Below, in pieces: positions 44,863 through 57,599 of a DNA stretch of 64,000 bases. Positions within the stretch are counted from its first letter, which is position 1, and each line of letters begins with the position of its first letter. The stretch comes from Xanthostigma xanthostigma (Eukaryota > Arthropoda > Insecta > Raphidioptera > Raphidiidae): contig OY754464.1 in NCBI GenBank assembly GCA_963575645.1, positions 31,015,501 through 31,079,500 of the forward strand, read 5' to 3'. The position numbers and the translations under genes are program-made. The notes below the pieces were generated by a model. That model worked only from the letters and a program-made list of their open reading frames with translations, searched no databases and was not told the DNA's origin.

Positions 44863-45947
44863 TTATTTTACAATTTTACAATACCTATTAGAAAAAAATT
44901 ATCTGAAAACAGAAATTACAAAATACGACAAGTGGTTTTGCCTTTCGAATATACCTGATATACAAATAAAACAATAGATTTTAACAACGGAGTAAATACC
45001 ATCATAGATTTGAATATCATTCAAAATGTTTTGTTTTGAAGGTAGTCCTGGATATTAATAACTAATTAATGTTAAGTAATGAATAACAGACGAATGAAAT
45101 CACATAGGTTAAATACTTTAAAAATGGTCATAATTATAACAAGTTTTAACAGTCTCTAGGTGGGTCATATATTAGGACCTTTGAGGTTCACACGACCAAC
45201 TTTTCTATATAATCTTAACAAATTTTTTTCAAAAAATTTTATAATACACTTCTTTTAATCTTCTTTGAAACAAACAAAAAAAAAAAAAAACGGCTAGACG
45301 GATATTTATAAAGTTTCTTTTGGATCACATTGATGTTAATACGCTTTGATTGGCATCCTCACGAAGACGATATCGATTTTTATTCTTGAGATTTTGTACT
45401 AGAACGAAATAACCACATACGGACGTGAGTATGTACAATGTACATACACACCCTACTCACACGCATATACCTTCACAAAAATGGTGTGTAAAAATAGTGT
45501 AGTGACTTTAAAACATGTAAATATGTTAAAAATTTTGGTTTCGCTCATTACAAAAACTTCTCAATGTAGGTATACTGGGAAATTAAAAACCTCTTCAATG
45601 AAGATTTGAGAAGAAGGCGTCAAACAAGTTTGGCATGGGAAAAATACAGCTTAATTCTCAGTCGAATATTATACGCAGCGGCTCTATAAACTTCACACCA
45701 AAAAGTATATTAGTTTTCGGTTGGGTTGGAAAGTTCAATAACGCAGCAGAGATGAGAGAGAAGCAAGTAAGTAAATGTCCAACGCACGTGTGATGATGTT
45801 ATAATAGTGTGTCCACCGCATCGCGTTATCTATGCATAGCACGGCTTGTGCGCTTATATTATACATAGGAGCTATGCTACTGTATAACGGCTAACATCCT
45901 GCGCTACTCCAGGGCTGAGCCCAACGTTCATTTCACAGGGAAACCAT
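44863..45947. other. No gene recognised
   Basis: AT-rich DNA with a poly-A run at about 45277-45291. No coding frames. Confidence 0.4.
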
Positions 45948-46379
45948 TTTTCTTCATACCTCGATCAAAAGTGCATACTTTCGGCATTAATTGTAAGAAC
46001 GAACATTTACTTCTTGGTGGGATTACACGCACTAATGCGGAAAGTTCGTAAGCAAAAACAACCAATCAAATGTTGTTTAGATGTCGTTTCCATAGCAACC
46101 CTATTACATTTTAGCTAATAGTCGCGAACAGATGTCATACGTGTTTTTACATATAACCTCAAAGCTTCTTGCTTGAAATTTCTCTGTGTTTTTATGTAAT
46201 TAATTAATTAATGTGTCTAATAAGCGTGCTTACGACCAAGGTATGAAGAAAAATAGTGTACACCACACTGACCAAAATGTGATATCCTTGCCCTTCGCGC
46301 TATGATGCCCTCGGCGTCACCTCAGGCATCATGTCGCGCTGGGCAAGAATATCACACTTTTGACCCTTGTGGTGTAACA
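45948..46379. repeat. Two adjacent inverted-repeat structures
   Basis: TTTTTCTTCATACC at 45948-45961 pairs with GGTATGAAGAAAAA at 46240-46253, bounding about 300 bp. Directly after it, arms 46259-46317 and 46321-46376 (CACCACA, GTGATATCCTTGCCC, GCGCTATGATGCC) form an imperfect 57-bp-arm hairpin. Both look like MITEs. Confidence 0.65.
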
Positions 46380-46812
46380 TACTATTAGACATCCTTTTCC
46401 CCAAAAATAACATTATTTGCTCTTCCGTGTATATAGTTTTCTAGTATGTTTATTTTGCAGTAGGTTTAGAGGTACACTGCACTAACAATGATGTTATTTT
46501 TTTGTATCATTTTATAATTATTTTTTTTTATTTATTATTTTATATTAGACACCAAGAGAAGCGGTCAAGCCTGAACGCATTTCATGCGTCGAGAGTTCAG
46601 TGCATTATTTCGGAAAGAAACATCAAACAATGCATAAAATAAATAAGTCCAAAATTTTAAATTGCAAAATTTATTTGTATTTTGTCATTTTGTCAACAAA
46701 GAAATTAGTTGGAATAACCAAGAGTGCACAACCCCGTATGATAAAAAAAATTAATAAAAAAATATAAATAATTAAATAATGTGAAAAAAATGTAATAGAT
46801 GTCAAAAAAGAT
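46380..46812. other. No gene recognised
   Basis: AT-rich spacer. Confidence 0.4.
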
Positions 46813-46881
46813 GGCGTCCCGGATTAAACCGGTGGTCTTTTTTGTACAAAGCAAGAGCGTTGACCGTTACACTACGCAACT
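46813..46881 (-). tRNA. tRNA-like pseudogene
   Basis: On the minus strand TAGTGTAACGGTCAACGC fits an A box and D arm and CCGGTTTAATCCGGG a B box and T arm; the 5' GTTGCG and 3' GACGCC ends pair poorly. The spacing of about 35 nt is right for a tRNA. Best read as a tRNA pseudogene or SINE head. Confidence 0.5.
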
Positions 46882-48717
46882 TAATAGATGTGTAGATATT
46901 TTTATGGGATATAATTGTTTATGAACATTAAACTACTGAGCGCATTTCGATCAATTAAAATAGATTCTGATAGTAACCAAAGCGAATAAAAAATCAACCA
47001 ACACGATCAGTCAAGAACTGCGATCTGTACAGCTCGGACGTACTTACAGATCAACCGCTGTTTACCTTTTTTAGTTATAATTTTAAGATGTATTATGAAT
47101 TCGAAACAATTTAAAAATGATTCCATTTTATAGAACAGATGCCCCCGTTTTTTTTGCAAAATTAACCTAGATATAACAATTATTATGAACGAAAACCAGC
47201 TCTGATACGGAAAGCATTAATAGAGCATATTTAGATATAAAAAGTACTTATTTCCCGCTTTGTATTATTTTAAGTACAAATAAACTCCCTCTATATTAAT
47301 ATTTCATTTGTGAGAAAATATTTTTGTTATTAAATGAAATAAAGTAAAAAAAAGACATTATCTTTAATATTTTTTGATAGTTATTATTTTTATCTATAAC
47401 AGTCCTGTAATAATATGACACCTTGCGTAAAATCTTAGATTGGATCAGATTTGGTTTTTTTTCTCGTCTATGAACAGCCCAGTTGGTGGTTTTGTTCATC
47501 CCCGTTAGGTACATGTTCAGTATAGAAGCAGTCGGTCACGTGGTGGTGACAAAGGGGGTGGTGAAATCAATATCGTCATCCCGTCTAACTATGCGTATTT
47601 GGGGTTGATGCTGGCTCCGTTATAGGGATAGCGCCGCAGGGCATCTCTATACTTGTTCCATAAGAATACCTACATAGTCGCTAATATGTCCCTAGTGTAC
47701 ACCAGCAGTTGATATACGCCGAACATCATCTGCCTGAATAAAATTATACCGTGTGGGATTCAGTTATTATTTTGTTATTTATCGATTACGCCTGCTCATT
47801 TTTCAATTTTAATTTTCGTCTTCCCCAAACACCGATTATTATAAACTTCAAGCGTGAAATCAAATGAGGAAACATGATATTGTTAAGTTTTCGCTCATTT
47901 CTTAAATAAAATATCTCAAAATTTAAAGGAAAACTTATTTTTGAAGGAACTGAATTAACAAAATAGCCATTATCTACGTGTATGACCACTAAGCAAGCCG
48001 CCTGTATATCGAATTTTTGATAATGCTTTCAGATTATTTCGTTTCAAATATACGAATAAGTACCTGTCTAATTGGCGAACGATTTTCATTCAACTTGGTG
48101 TTCGCAACGCTTGATAACTCAAAGATATTTCAAGGCAATATATGCTGGACAACTAATTTCAGAGGCAAATTTTAGTTATTATAGGTTACAAATATTATTT
48201 AAGTCTGTCAACATTTCGCATCGATATGGCGCCTAACAAAGTCAATGCAATGGCCGCCATTCAAAGTCAGTGATATTTACAACCAATTTATAAAAGGTGA
48301 CTAAACGTTCCGACCTTCTTCGTGTTTTTTTTTCAGAACCTTAAAAAAGTTGTTTGGTATTTTGATAACAATTTTAAGTTTCAGAGAAAGACACGAATAG
48401 GTCGAAACGATTAACCAGTAATTCATTTCAGTAAATAGTTACTCATGTACTATGACAACACCACAAGTGGGTAATGGTACTAATTTAGGTCAAAATTTTT
48501 CGTTTTGAAGCCTCCTGAATCAAAAAACATATTTTTGGAAAAAATCTGTGCGTCTGTTTGTTTGTGAACACGATACATGTCACACGGAAGAACGAATTGA
48601 AACCAAATTTTGGGAAGACGTTTGGTATGCAAATATGAAGAGCCCTATTATTTTTGGAGAAAATCGGCGCATGCGCCAAAACATATATGCTATAACGCTG
48701 TTTTTTATGTATATATA
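46882..48717. other. No gene recognised
   Basis: AT-rich. A slightly GC-richer stretch at 47470-47720 looks like old repeat sequence (GCGCCGCAGGGCATCTC) but has no second copy in the window. Short frames have no motifs. Confidence 0.4.
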
Positions 48718-49259
48718 TCTATATATTTATATAAAAATCTCGTGTCACAGTGTTTGTTATCGAACTCCTCCGAAACGGCTTGACCGATTTTTATGTAATT
48801 TTTTGTGTATACTTGGTAGGTCTGAGAATAGGTCGTAGGCTATGTTTTATAGCCCTAGGTGATAAGGGTGGCCTTCTCCAGAATTTTTTTTTTATTTTTT
48901 GGATAACATTTTTTTTGTTTTTTTATAATTTGCCATTAAAAAATACTTATAACCCTAAATTTTCACCGTTCTACCACCAACTCTCATTTTTTAATAGCGA
49001 TATTAGTATTTTTACTTTCGTCCACAGATGCGCAATAGGGTTGCAAGATGGCAATATAACGGTCAATTTGTAACGGTAAATTTTTATGTATTTAACTCAG
49101 TGAAAACAGAAAGAGCGATTGTTATAATGTGGTCGAAAACTTATCAATTATCAATCGATTAGTTATCCCCGCCAGGCGTCTACATGTGTTATCGCAATAG
49201 AAATACATTTTGCAGATTTATATCTATCGCACCCAGGTGAAACCGGGACGGTCCGCTAT
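48718..49259 (+). mobile_element. Helitron-like non-autonomous element
   Basis: The 5' end TCTATATATTTATATAAAAA then CTCGTGTCACAG follows an A. The body includes CTCCGAAACGGCTTGACCGA. The 3' end has the stem-loop CCAGGTGAAACCGGG and, 8 nt later, CTAT in place of CTAG. The 3' 60 bp match the fragment at 1684-1750. No ORF of significance. Confidence 0.65.
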
Positions 49260-49480
49260 AATATTATAAAGATGAAAAGTTTGTAAGATTGGGTATAGGA
49301 GGCAATCTCCGAAACTACTCATCCGATTTCAAAATTTTTCTCACCAATATTTAGAATGAACCTTCAGAATTGTTACAGGCTATATAGTATCGCGTTTAAA
49401 TAAAAGCGCTTTTCTGGAGACCAATTTTGCAAAGCAAGTCGACGAAAAAACGGCGACATGCTAAAAATTCGGGCCGCTAG
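49260..49480 (+). mobile_element. Second Helitron-like element, directly adjacent
   Basis: It starts ATAATATTATAAAGATG immediately after the previous element, contains ATCTCCGAAACTACTCATCC and AAAGCGCTTTTCTGG, and ends CGGGCCGCTAG followed by T. It aligns with 31290-31060 on the minus strand. The GC hairpin is reduced in this copy. Confidence 0.55.
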
Positions 49481-50794
49481 TATTATTTATAATAATAATA
49501 TACTTTTCAGAACAGTGTCTACTAACATAATCATTTTAGCTAATATAGTTTTTCTTTTATATTGTCTACATAAAAAATTATCACAAATATGCATAAAAAG
49601 TAAAATAGGTAATATTTTTACATTATTTTTGCCATGAAATTTTTATATTAACGTATTTTATACAAAGTACACATCTGTTGATTTATTGTGTAATGTCGTG
49701 GTTGTGAATTTGGAGAGAAAATGACCGCGTGAATTGTGTGTTGCATATTCATGCCAATTATTCTTTATCAAACAAAACATGTGGTGTCCATCAGTCTAAA
49801 TTTAAAAAAGGTCACATTCTTCTTTTGTGCATGTTGATAATTTGTATAATATTTGCTTTTTAGAACTGTGAACATAAAAGCATAACTGCCATTCCACATT
49901 AGCGTTCTAATTTAAAAATATTTTTGATTTTTACAGCTAAAATTTATTTAATGATCAATTTACATTTTTTTACATAAACATGGGTAGTACCGTACCGATA
50001 AGCATTACGATGTAAACGCGATGAATCTTCCATTTGATAGTGTGGAATTTAAGGTACGCAAAACACAGGTACAACCAAAAAAATTTGACAAAAAAATGTA
50101 GTAAAGTAAAGTATCTTTCAACAGAAGCGATAGAATATTAAAAACAAAACACAGTTGTGTTCAGCAAGGTTTGTTCATCATAGAACATTATACATTGAAT
50201 TTTGATTCTGTGGGTTAATTTCAGGGGGCAATACAAGAAATAAAAAAAAATGTTTGCCGTCATCGTGTATAATGTAAAAAAACATGAATCCGACAATATA
50301 AATACTGAACTTGTTTCGCCCGCATGGTTTTCAATTTTTTTACGCGGAATCTTAACTCTTTTTCTAAATAAACGTAGTCTAAGTTACTCCTTATAACATC
50401 AGCTATCTGCCAGTGAAAGTCCCGTCAAAATCTGTCCAGTCGTTTCGGAGATTATCCGGAACAAACAGACAGACAAACAAAAATTTAAAATTTTGATTTT
50501 TTTTTATAAGTACCGTATAGTATACTTTTATATGCGTTTAGTAAAAAGCTGCTATTTTTATATTACAGACACATCAATGTTTGTATATATTACGGAGAAA
50601 ACGCTTAAAATTTGCTATCCCTGATTCGTATCATCAGAAGAATTGCTCAGAAAAATCATGAATATTGAAAATTAGATGGTAGATTGAATAAAAATTATCG
50701 AGACTGAAAGTTTCTGGCACAATCAATTATTACAAACTATTTCATTGCCACTATATTTCAAATTAATGAATTAACGTGAAATTTACAGTAAAAC
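49481..50794. other. No gene recognised
   Basis: AT-rich. GTTTCGGAGATTATCCGGAA and the following CAGACAGACAAAC at 50440-50480 resemble common insect repeat sequence. Confidence 0.4.
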
Positions 50795-50880
50795 CAAGCA
50801 ATATGTGAAAGCAAGACTATACCTGTGTGATAGAACAATGACAAGGTCGTGAGTCCGAGCCCCAAGTTGGGTAGATTTAG
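50795..50880 (+). tRNA. Degenerate tRNA-Lys-derived sequence
   Basis: AAGGTCGTGAGTCCGAGCCC then CAAGTTGGG matches the T arm and 3' acceptor strand of tRNA-Lys (GGTCGTGGGTTCGAGCCCCA, CGTTGGG) with three changes. The 5' half is decayed (TGTGTGATAGAACAATGAC). Same source as the element at 26961-27036. Confidence 0.5.
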
Positions 50881-50954
50881 TTTTTTATTAATTCTTCGGC
50901 TACAGAATACATAGGTGGATAGCAGATGACACGGAAAACTAATGGTGTAAGTAT

Positions 50955-51440
50955 AGTTTACTAAAACTCGGGTCGCAGTGCCAAACCCTGCCGACATTGT
51001 ATTTGCTAACACAGATAGTTTGGTTTTATTATGTGAACTAAACTTTTTTGTTTTTGGGCAAAATAAAAATTTAACCCCTTAATACAACTCTTAAGATAAT
51101 ATATTTTTTTTTTAATTTCAACATTATTATCAATTTACCAAATAAAATTCACCCTTCACTAAGTAAATCCATATCTACAAACTAATGTTTTCATAAAACT
51201 TTTAAGTCCCGTCCTGTCGGGCCGATTTAAAAAAAAATTGGCGGCACATTTTTATCTTTACTAGTGGGTTAAATTTTAACTTTGAAATGATTCGTTGAAT
51301 TTTTTCGGTATTTTTGGGCCTAAAAATATTTTTCAACCCCTAAAACGTACCCTTAAAGTAGCCTGACTGAGCCCATTTTAAATAGGCTTCGTGCGGTGAT
51401 GGATTTCAATATGTTGTCCAAATTTCGTTAAAATCAAGAA
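50955..51440 (+). repeat. Dispersed repeat family A, copy 2
   Basis: Aligns with 4485-4865. This copy has an extra block of about 100 bp around 51250-51340. Confidence 0.8.
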
Positions 51441-51509
51441 CTTATGCCAAATAACGTTGTTTCATCTTATAGATAATTTAAAAACTAACGGCAACACCTA
51501 AACGATAAG

Positions 51510-52366
<857 letters not shown>

Positions 52367-52395
<29 letters not shown>

Positions 52396-52530
52396 ATTAT
52401 TTTTAACAATAATTAAACAGCTATATATATATTATTTTTAACAATAATTAAACAGCTATATATATATATATATATAGCTGTTTAATTATTGTTAAAAATA
52501 ATATGAACAATTTCAATAATCATACTGTGT
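52367..52530. repeat. Palindromic junction between two LINE tails
   Basis: The left sequence 52369-52431 reads as the complement of 52470-52530 (TGTTTAATTATTGTTAAAAA, ATGAACAATTTCAATAATCA). A 35-bp block (ATTATTTTTAACAATAATTA then AACAGC) is also repeated directly at 52397 and 52432, and a TA run marks the axis at 52459-52475. Confidence 0.9.
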
Positions 52531-52757
52531 TGCATAATCATGATACTAGGAAAAAGTTAAATCTTTGCCTACTATTACACAAATATGCAAAAACTACATA
52601 CAGACCAAATTTCTATGATGTAAAATTTTTTTATAAATTGCCATTGGAAATAAGAATTTTAGAAACAAGGTATTTTAAAAGAAATGTGAAGAAATTGTTA
52701 TTAGAAAATTGTTTCTATAGCATAAAAGAATTCTTTGACTGTCAGCATGTGCATTAA
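52503..52757 (+). pseudogene. Different LINE ORF2 C terminus, plus strand
   Basis: The frame opens with the same MNNFNNHTV as the minus-strand LINE (because of the palindrome), then switches to NHDTRKKLNLCLLL, FFYKLPLEIRI and KLLLENCFYSIKEFFD, a C terminus of the same general type but clearly different in sequence. The stop is followed by AATAAATTATTATTA, a short LINE-like tail. Two related LINE tails thus point away from one axis. Confidence 0.7.
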
Positions 52758-53286
52758 TTATGTAGGAATGACAATAAATTATTATTATAATGTGCATCTG
52801 TTCTAGATAGTAATCACGCGGTACACGTGATTGTAGTATCTATTGCACAAGGTACATCTTGAAATAAAATTATGTACATAATTTTAATAGAAAGATTTTT
52901 GTTTTATATTTTATGTTACGGCGTAGTATTAATTGCTCTACTTATTCTCTCACCACCACACAAATTTAATTTATTAAATTATCATTATGTCCCGACGGTA
53001 AAATGAATGTTTTAAAATTATGTTGGGATATAATAAAAATTATTTAAATTTTTGCATTATATACCTACATTATACATATTAATAATTCAGCATAGCTCGC
53101 TATCTTTTCTTATGGATCTTATGGATTGGGAATAAAATTTATTTGCAAGAAAAATTTTAATTATTTTTAAAGTTGATATCAAAATATGAAAAATTAATTT
53201 TATTTTCAAGTGTAACAGCGCGCCATATTTCTCAGTTAACACTATACCTTCCACGCAAATAGCCTTAAAAGCTGAGCATCTTAAAT
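52758..53286. other. No gene recognised
   Basis: AT-rich. A small hairpin AATCACGCGGTACACGTGATT lies at about 52812. Confidence 0.4.
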
Positions 53287-53475
53287 TTATATAATTAATG
53301 GATTACAGTTGCAGTACTTAGATCTTTTTGAGTCGAGATTCAGATGCAAATCATTAATAAGATCCGTTTTTCGAATCTTATGGATAAAATATCCATTGAC
53401 AAAGTAACCCCCATCCTCGTAAGCACTAAAATAAACATGAAAATTTAAAAACATCATAAACAACAAAAAATACAT
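53287..53475 (-). CDS. Candidate small secreted peptide or exon, 62 codons
   Basis: An ATG frame reads a hydrophobic start (MYFLLFMMFLNFHVYFSA) that would pass as a signal peptide with cleavage after FSA, then EDGGYFVNGYFIHKIRKTD and ends SKYCNCNPLII. The sequence TTTATTTTAG just before TGCTTACGAGG is also a plausible splice acceptor, so the conserved-looking part (YEDGG onward) might instead be an exon of a longer gene. I do not recognise the family. Only one such frame is seen and evidence is composition alone. Confidence 0.25.
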   Translation of the reverse strand: MYFLLFMMFLNFHVYFSAYEDGGYFVNGYFIHKIRKTDLINDLHLNLDSKRSKYCNCNPLII

Positions 53476-53821
53476 TTATATTAGTGGAAAAAAGATTTAC
53501 ACATGCAGATTTACTGTAGATATTACTATCTCACTTTGTATACATGACCACGTAGTTTTTAAAGAACTCCCCCAAACGCCCTCTCCTTTATATTAACTTT
53601 CTTTTTTCTCCTCACTATATGAGACAAGATGGCGATTGCTTATAACACATTTTTACCACGAATTAAATTTTATTAAGGTTTATTACGTCGGGGGTTATTA
53701 TTTCGGGGGATATTTTGCCCGTAGGATTTTTAGTCAAGATGATATTGACATTATGCCAGAGGATATTTTGTAGGGGGATCAAGACGTGCATTACCATAGT
53801 GATTTATGGATTTTATTAGTG

Positions 53822-53880
53822 CTTTGCATCTTTGCATCTGGTTCTGGATCCCGACTCAAAAAGATCTGAGTAAGGAATAG
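53822..53880 (+). mobile_element. Fragment related to the 17.6-kb hAT MITE
   Basis: GCATCTTTGCATCTGG, GGATCCC and GATCTGAGT match both the left and right regions of 17563-18071, as if the middle had been lost. Confidence 0.5.
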
Positions 53881-53881
53881 A

Positions 53882-54026
53882 TTACCTTTTTATACAGTTC
53901 TATATCGTCTTCAACCCACAGTCAATCACAATATGCTTTCCGCAACTCTATAGTAAATATATTGTGATTGACTGGTCATCCTGTACATGTCGTGTGAAGA
54001 CGATATAGGACTGTATACAAAGGTAA
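53882..54026. mobile_element. MITE with nested inverted repeats
   Basis: Outer arms TTACCTTTTTATACAGT and TATATCGTCTTCA pair with 53995-54026; inner arms CAGTCAATCACAATAT at 53919 pair with 53958-53973. Total 145 bp. Confidence 0.8.
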
Positions 54027-54872
54027 ACGCGAAGTGTCGAGGTTAGTCACGTTATACCTATAATCAATTTACAACGCCATTATCGGATTTACTTTTTGTG
54101 ACCATTGTTAGAGAAAGGATCACGTAACTAAATTTAGCGCAATCAGATCTGACACGTAGCTACCTAGCCGCGTCACTAAACATTGGCCAGCCTTTAGAGA
54201 TTTTCCTTCACGTTATATATATAAAAAATATTTGAAGAGTCATAACTTCCTGCAATCTGAAGGAGACTATTGTACTAAATTACTATTTAAGTGCTGTCTG
54301 TTTGTATTGACAAAGATTTGTTTGTTTAACATGAATTTATTTATAAATGAGAATTAACCTCAGATATTACATAACGTTGTGTATAAGAGATGACGTTTTT
54401 CCCAAAACTACCCCTTGCTGTTGAGAGACTCATTAAAAACAATTATATTAAGAGATTTAAATTTTATTGCGGGAACAGGGCGTGTCACTAACTTTTTCTG
54501 TTAACAAATTTTCAGAAGTTTCTAGAAAAAATAAATATAGACTTATATAATTTTCCTTAGTAAAATCTCTATTTTGACGGACATGTTTATTTGACGATTA
54601 GATTTTCGACCCAAAAACTTTTAAGAGCAGGTACAAAAATGATGCGCAAAAACTCGCAGCATACAAAACGCTGCAAATATGGGATTATAGAGAATAGAAG
54701 TTTTTGGAAGGTCGTCGCGATCAACAGCGTAAACGCATCGGATTACAGAGCGTTTCGGATTATTAAATGTTGGATTATAACTCTGTGTGAAAATATGTGT
54801 ATTAACAGATGTGCCGCTTTTTGATGAAATTTTACTGTTAAATGGTCTGCTGTTATGTATATACAATATTAC
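54027..54872. other. No gene recognised
   Basis: AT-rich. Antiparallel frames near 54591-54866 look like chance. The end forms the intron side of the candidate exon that follows. Confidence 0.4.
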
Positions 54873-55168
54873 CTTTTTTAAGTGTTATTGAAATATCTGG
54901 TAGTAGTAGTATAAATAATTTGGTGACGAGTTGCCGTATCTGTTTGCCTCCGTTGTGTGGTGTACACTCATACACTCCAACAGCAACACTGGTCGGGGTA
55001 ATTGAAAGGAGGACTACCCTCGAAATGATCGTAGTGACCGTTCTTTCTGTTGGGGGGGTGGGGGTGGTGGAGGCGGAAGTGAGGTAGTGAACGAAGAGCA
55101 GTGCTGCAAGGCGCATCATCTCATTCACCGGTTTCAATCCACCATTCGACCGATCGTTTCTTTCGTCC
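54873..55168 (-). CDS. Candidate exon with start codon and signal peptide
   Basis: On the minus strand TATTCTTTACAG is a good splice acceptor (exon starting at 55168) and AAG|GTAATATT a fair donor (exon ending at 54873). The frame is open throughout. ATGATG at 55114-55119 starts MMRLAALLFVHYLTSAS, a convincing signal peptide, followed by a Thr/Pro-rich stretch, then VVLLSITPTSVAVGVYECTP and HNGGKQIRQL. GVYECTP with a hydrophobic strand before it resembles the F strand of an immunoglobulin domain (Gly-x-Tyr-x-Cys), but the rest of the fold is not in this exon. GC is well above the flanks. It could be a host secreted or receptor gene; the identity is open. Confidence 0.35.
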
Positions 55169-55324
55169 CTGTAAAGAATATTTGGGAAATCGTGTTATGA
55201 AATAGAGAATAAACTGATACGCTCCACAATAGAACCAATTGTACGAATGGTCGGATACCACCTCAGTTTCTCTATATATAGATATAGCCTATTTTTGCCA
55301 CCATAGGGTAAAGTGGCTTTCGTC

Positions 55325-55650
55325 GAATTTTTGTTAATTTTTACGTTTCTGTAGCCAAATGACAAACACGGAACTCTTATAATTTCGTCTGTCTGTTCTT
55401 AAGTCACAACCTTATAACATCGCCATCTTTCCATCGATTCGGATGAAATTTTACAAGCAGGTGTCCTATGTGAACCGCCATACAATTGTGTAATGAAATT
55501 ATAAAAAAAAAATAGGTATAACTTTTCATACATAGACCTGAGGGAAAAAAATTGTTTTTTCGCGGATGTCGTATAGTTGAGCAGATCTAAAAAATGCAAT
55601 AAAAGTTCCTAAGTATTTTTTCTTGTTAGGTGAATATTTTTCGAGATATA
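55325..55650 (+). repeat. Dispersed repeat family C, truncated copy
   Basis: It aligns with the first 330 bp of 24775-25765: CGTTTCTGTAGCCAAATGAC, TTTCGTC, CCTTATAACATCGCCATCTT, ATCGATTCGGATGAA, CCTATGTGAACCGCC and TTTTTCGAGATATA. The terminal hairpin is missing. Confidence 0.8.
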
Positions 55651-57262
55651 AGCACCTGAAGTCGTTAATATTGAATCCCCATTCTAACTTTGCAACCATG
55701 TGATTAAAAAATCTGAAAAAAAGATAGCGCTTTATAAATACTTTTAACGAGAATTATTTTGAACAAGGTATATTAACAAGTTGTAGGAGTTCATTTGATC
55801 TTTCCTTGTAGTACTTTTTATATGACTGTCATATTTTTATTAATATCGCAGAGACAAGAACCACGGCAATACCAACTTAAAATTTATAAAAAAGATTAAA
55901 AACAAAATGAACAAGAATGAGGATTGATAATAAAAGCATGTAACTAAATAATTTGTCTCGCTTACTGTAGAAACAAAACAATAAGAAAACAAACAGTATC
56001 AAAAGTTCGGTCTGTATGTTTACTTGGTTATCTCCAGAACATCTGCATTAATTTCAGTAAAATTATTACTATTTGTTAGCTTTAAGTCTAACTTAAAATT
56101 TAAGGTACATATCATTAAGTCAGGTCATCAGGAACCGGCAGAATCTCGTTATGTAAAAAAACGGGTACAGTCAGTTTTATATAAAACAGAACCTTTTTGT
56201 CTTTTTACACAAGTTCTAGGTGAAATTAAAATTCATATTTTGAAAACAGCATACTATCCTTTAGACATACTGAACGCCTGGTAGTTTATTTTCCCACTTC
56301 AAAAGAAGCAGCACTTTGGACACCTTTTAACCACTATAAAAATGATCATGAACAATAACTTGAAAGAAATACATTCACTCTCATACATTAGATTGAAATC
56401 GAAGCGGACTTAAGAGGTAGTCATTCGACCTGACATCGCGTTTTTTTAAATGAATTATTTTCCTAATGTGCCTCGCTGAATAAATTTTGCCAGATAGTTC
56501 TTCCTGTCGATTGGGCAAATAGCTCAAAGCACGTGACCGGAGTACCGTCTTTGACTAAGCTGCTCAAAACTGTTCCAAAGACGGAATTAACAAGGAACGA
56601 TTTCTGTGTTGAGCGGACATGTTTCCAAGAAACATGTCTGAGGATTGGTTTCTTTCCACTGTTTCAGTGACATCTTTCAGATGAAGGAAGAAAAATGATA
56701 TAAATGTCCGGGGAAGGAACTCGTCCCTCTGTTTCGTTGGCACTGCATTGGAGAAAAGAAATTATTAAAAATTTTCTTAACGTTTCTTTGGTATAGTCTT
56801 AAACGCCTAGTTTGCCTGACCTTCTCATGGACCCGATCTGAGAGTGTTGACTGTTGTGAGATCTTATGATTGAAATGTAATATTATTGAAGGGCATGTTT
56901 CCAGGAGCAATATATGTTAGAGTACCTTACAAGTGGCCACATAATGGATAATCTTCAAGCCGTTTTGAAATGCAGTTTACAATTACTTGGAACTCCTTAT
57001 AAGACAATGCTGCAAGATTTTTTCTGAGCGAATAAAAAAAAAAACTTCGATCAAGCTACTTTACCTTGTAGTCCGCAAATATATGTATCTAAAGTTTGTT
57101 GTTATCTGTTATATGCCTATACAATGTCCTGACGGCATGGAATGAACTGAATCTGAAGCTCTGTCAAACTTGTCAGAGAAGTTAAAAGAACGGCAATGAC
57201 TTTAAATAACTATGCACGCCCTTCAAGAATAACTTTCTTTATTTTAAATATAATATTTTCAC
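55651..57262. other. No gene recognised
   Basis: AT-rich with frames up to 86 codons lacking motifs. No repeats matched. Confidence 0.4.
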
Positions 57263-57599
57263 TAAAGATGCCGTGAACTCTTGCTATTATTCAGTATTCG
57301 GCATTACTCGACATTTTTTTGTTATTGGTCGAATACCGAATAATAGCTAGTATTATTCGACATTCGGAGAATAGTTGTCTAAAATAAACTTTTAATGAAC
57401 AAAACAATTGTAGACTTAAAAATAATCAAACTATATTTTTTCCTAAAGCACACTTAAAGTTAATTATTATCATTAATATAAACAGTTGGCCAAAAATCAG
57501 TCTTGTCATGTTGAAGTTAATTAGTTAGGCTTTTTAATTAATAATTAAAGTTCAAAAGGGGCAGAGTGTAGTGCAAAAAAATTAGTTTTTTGCACGATT

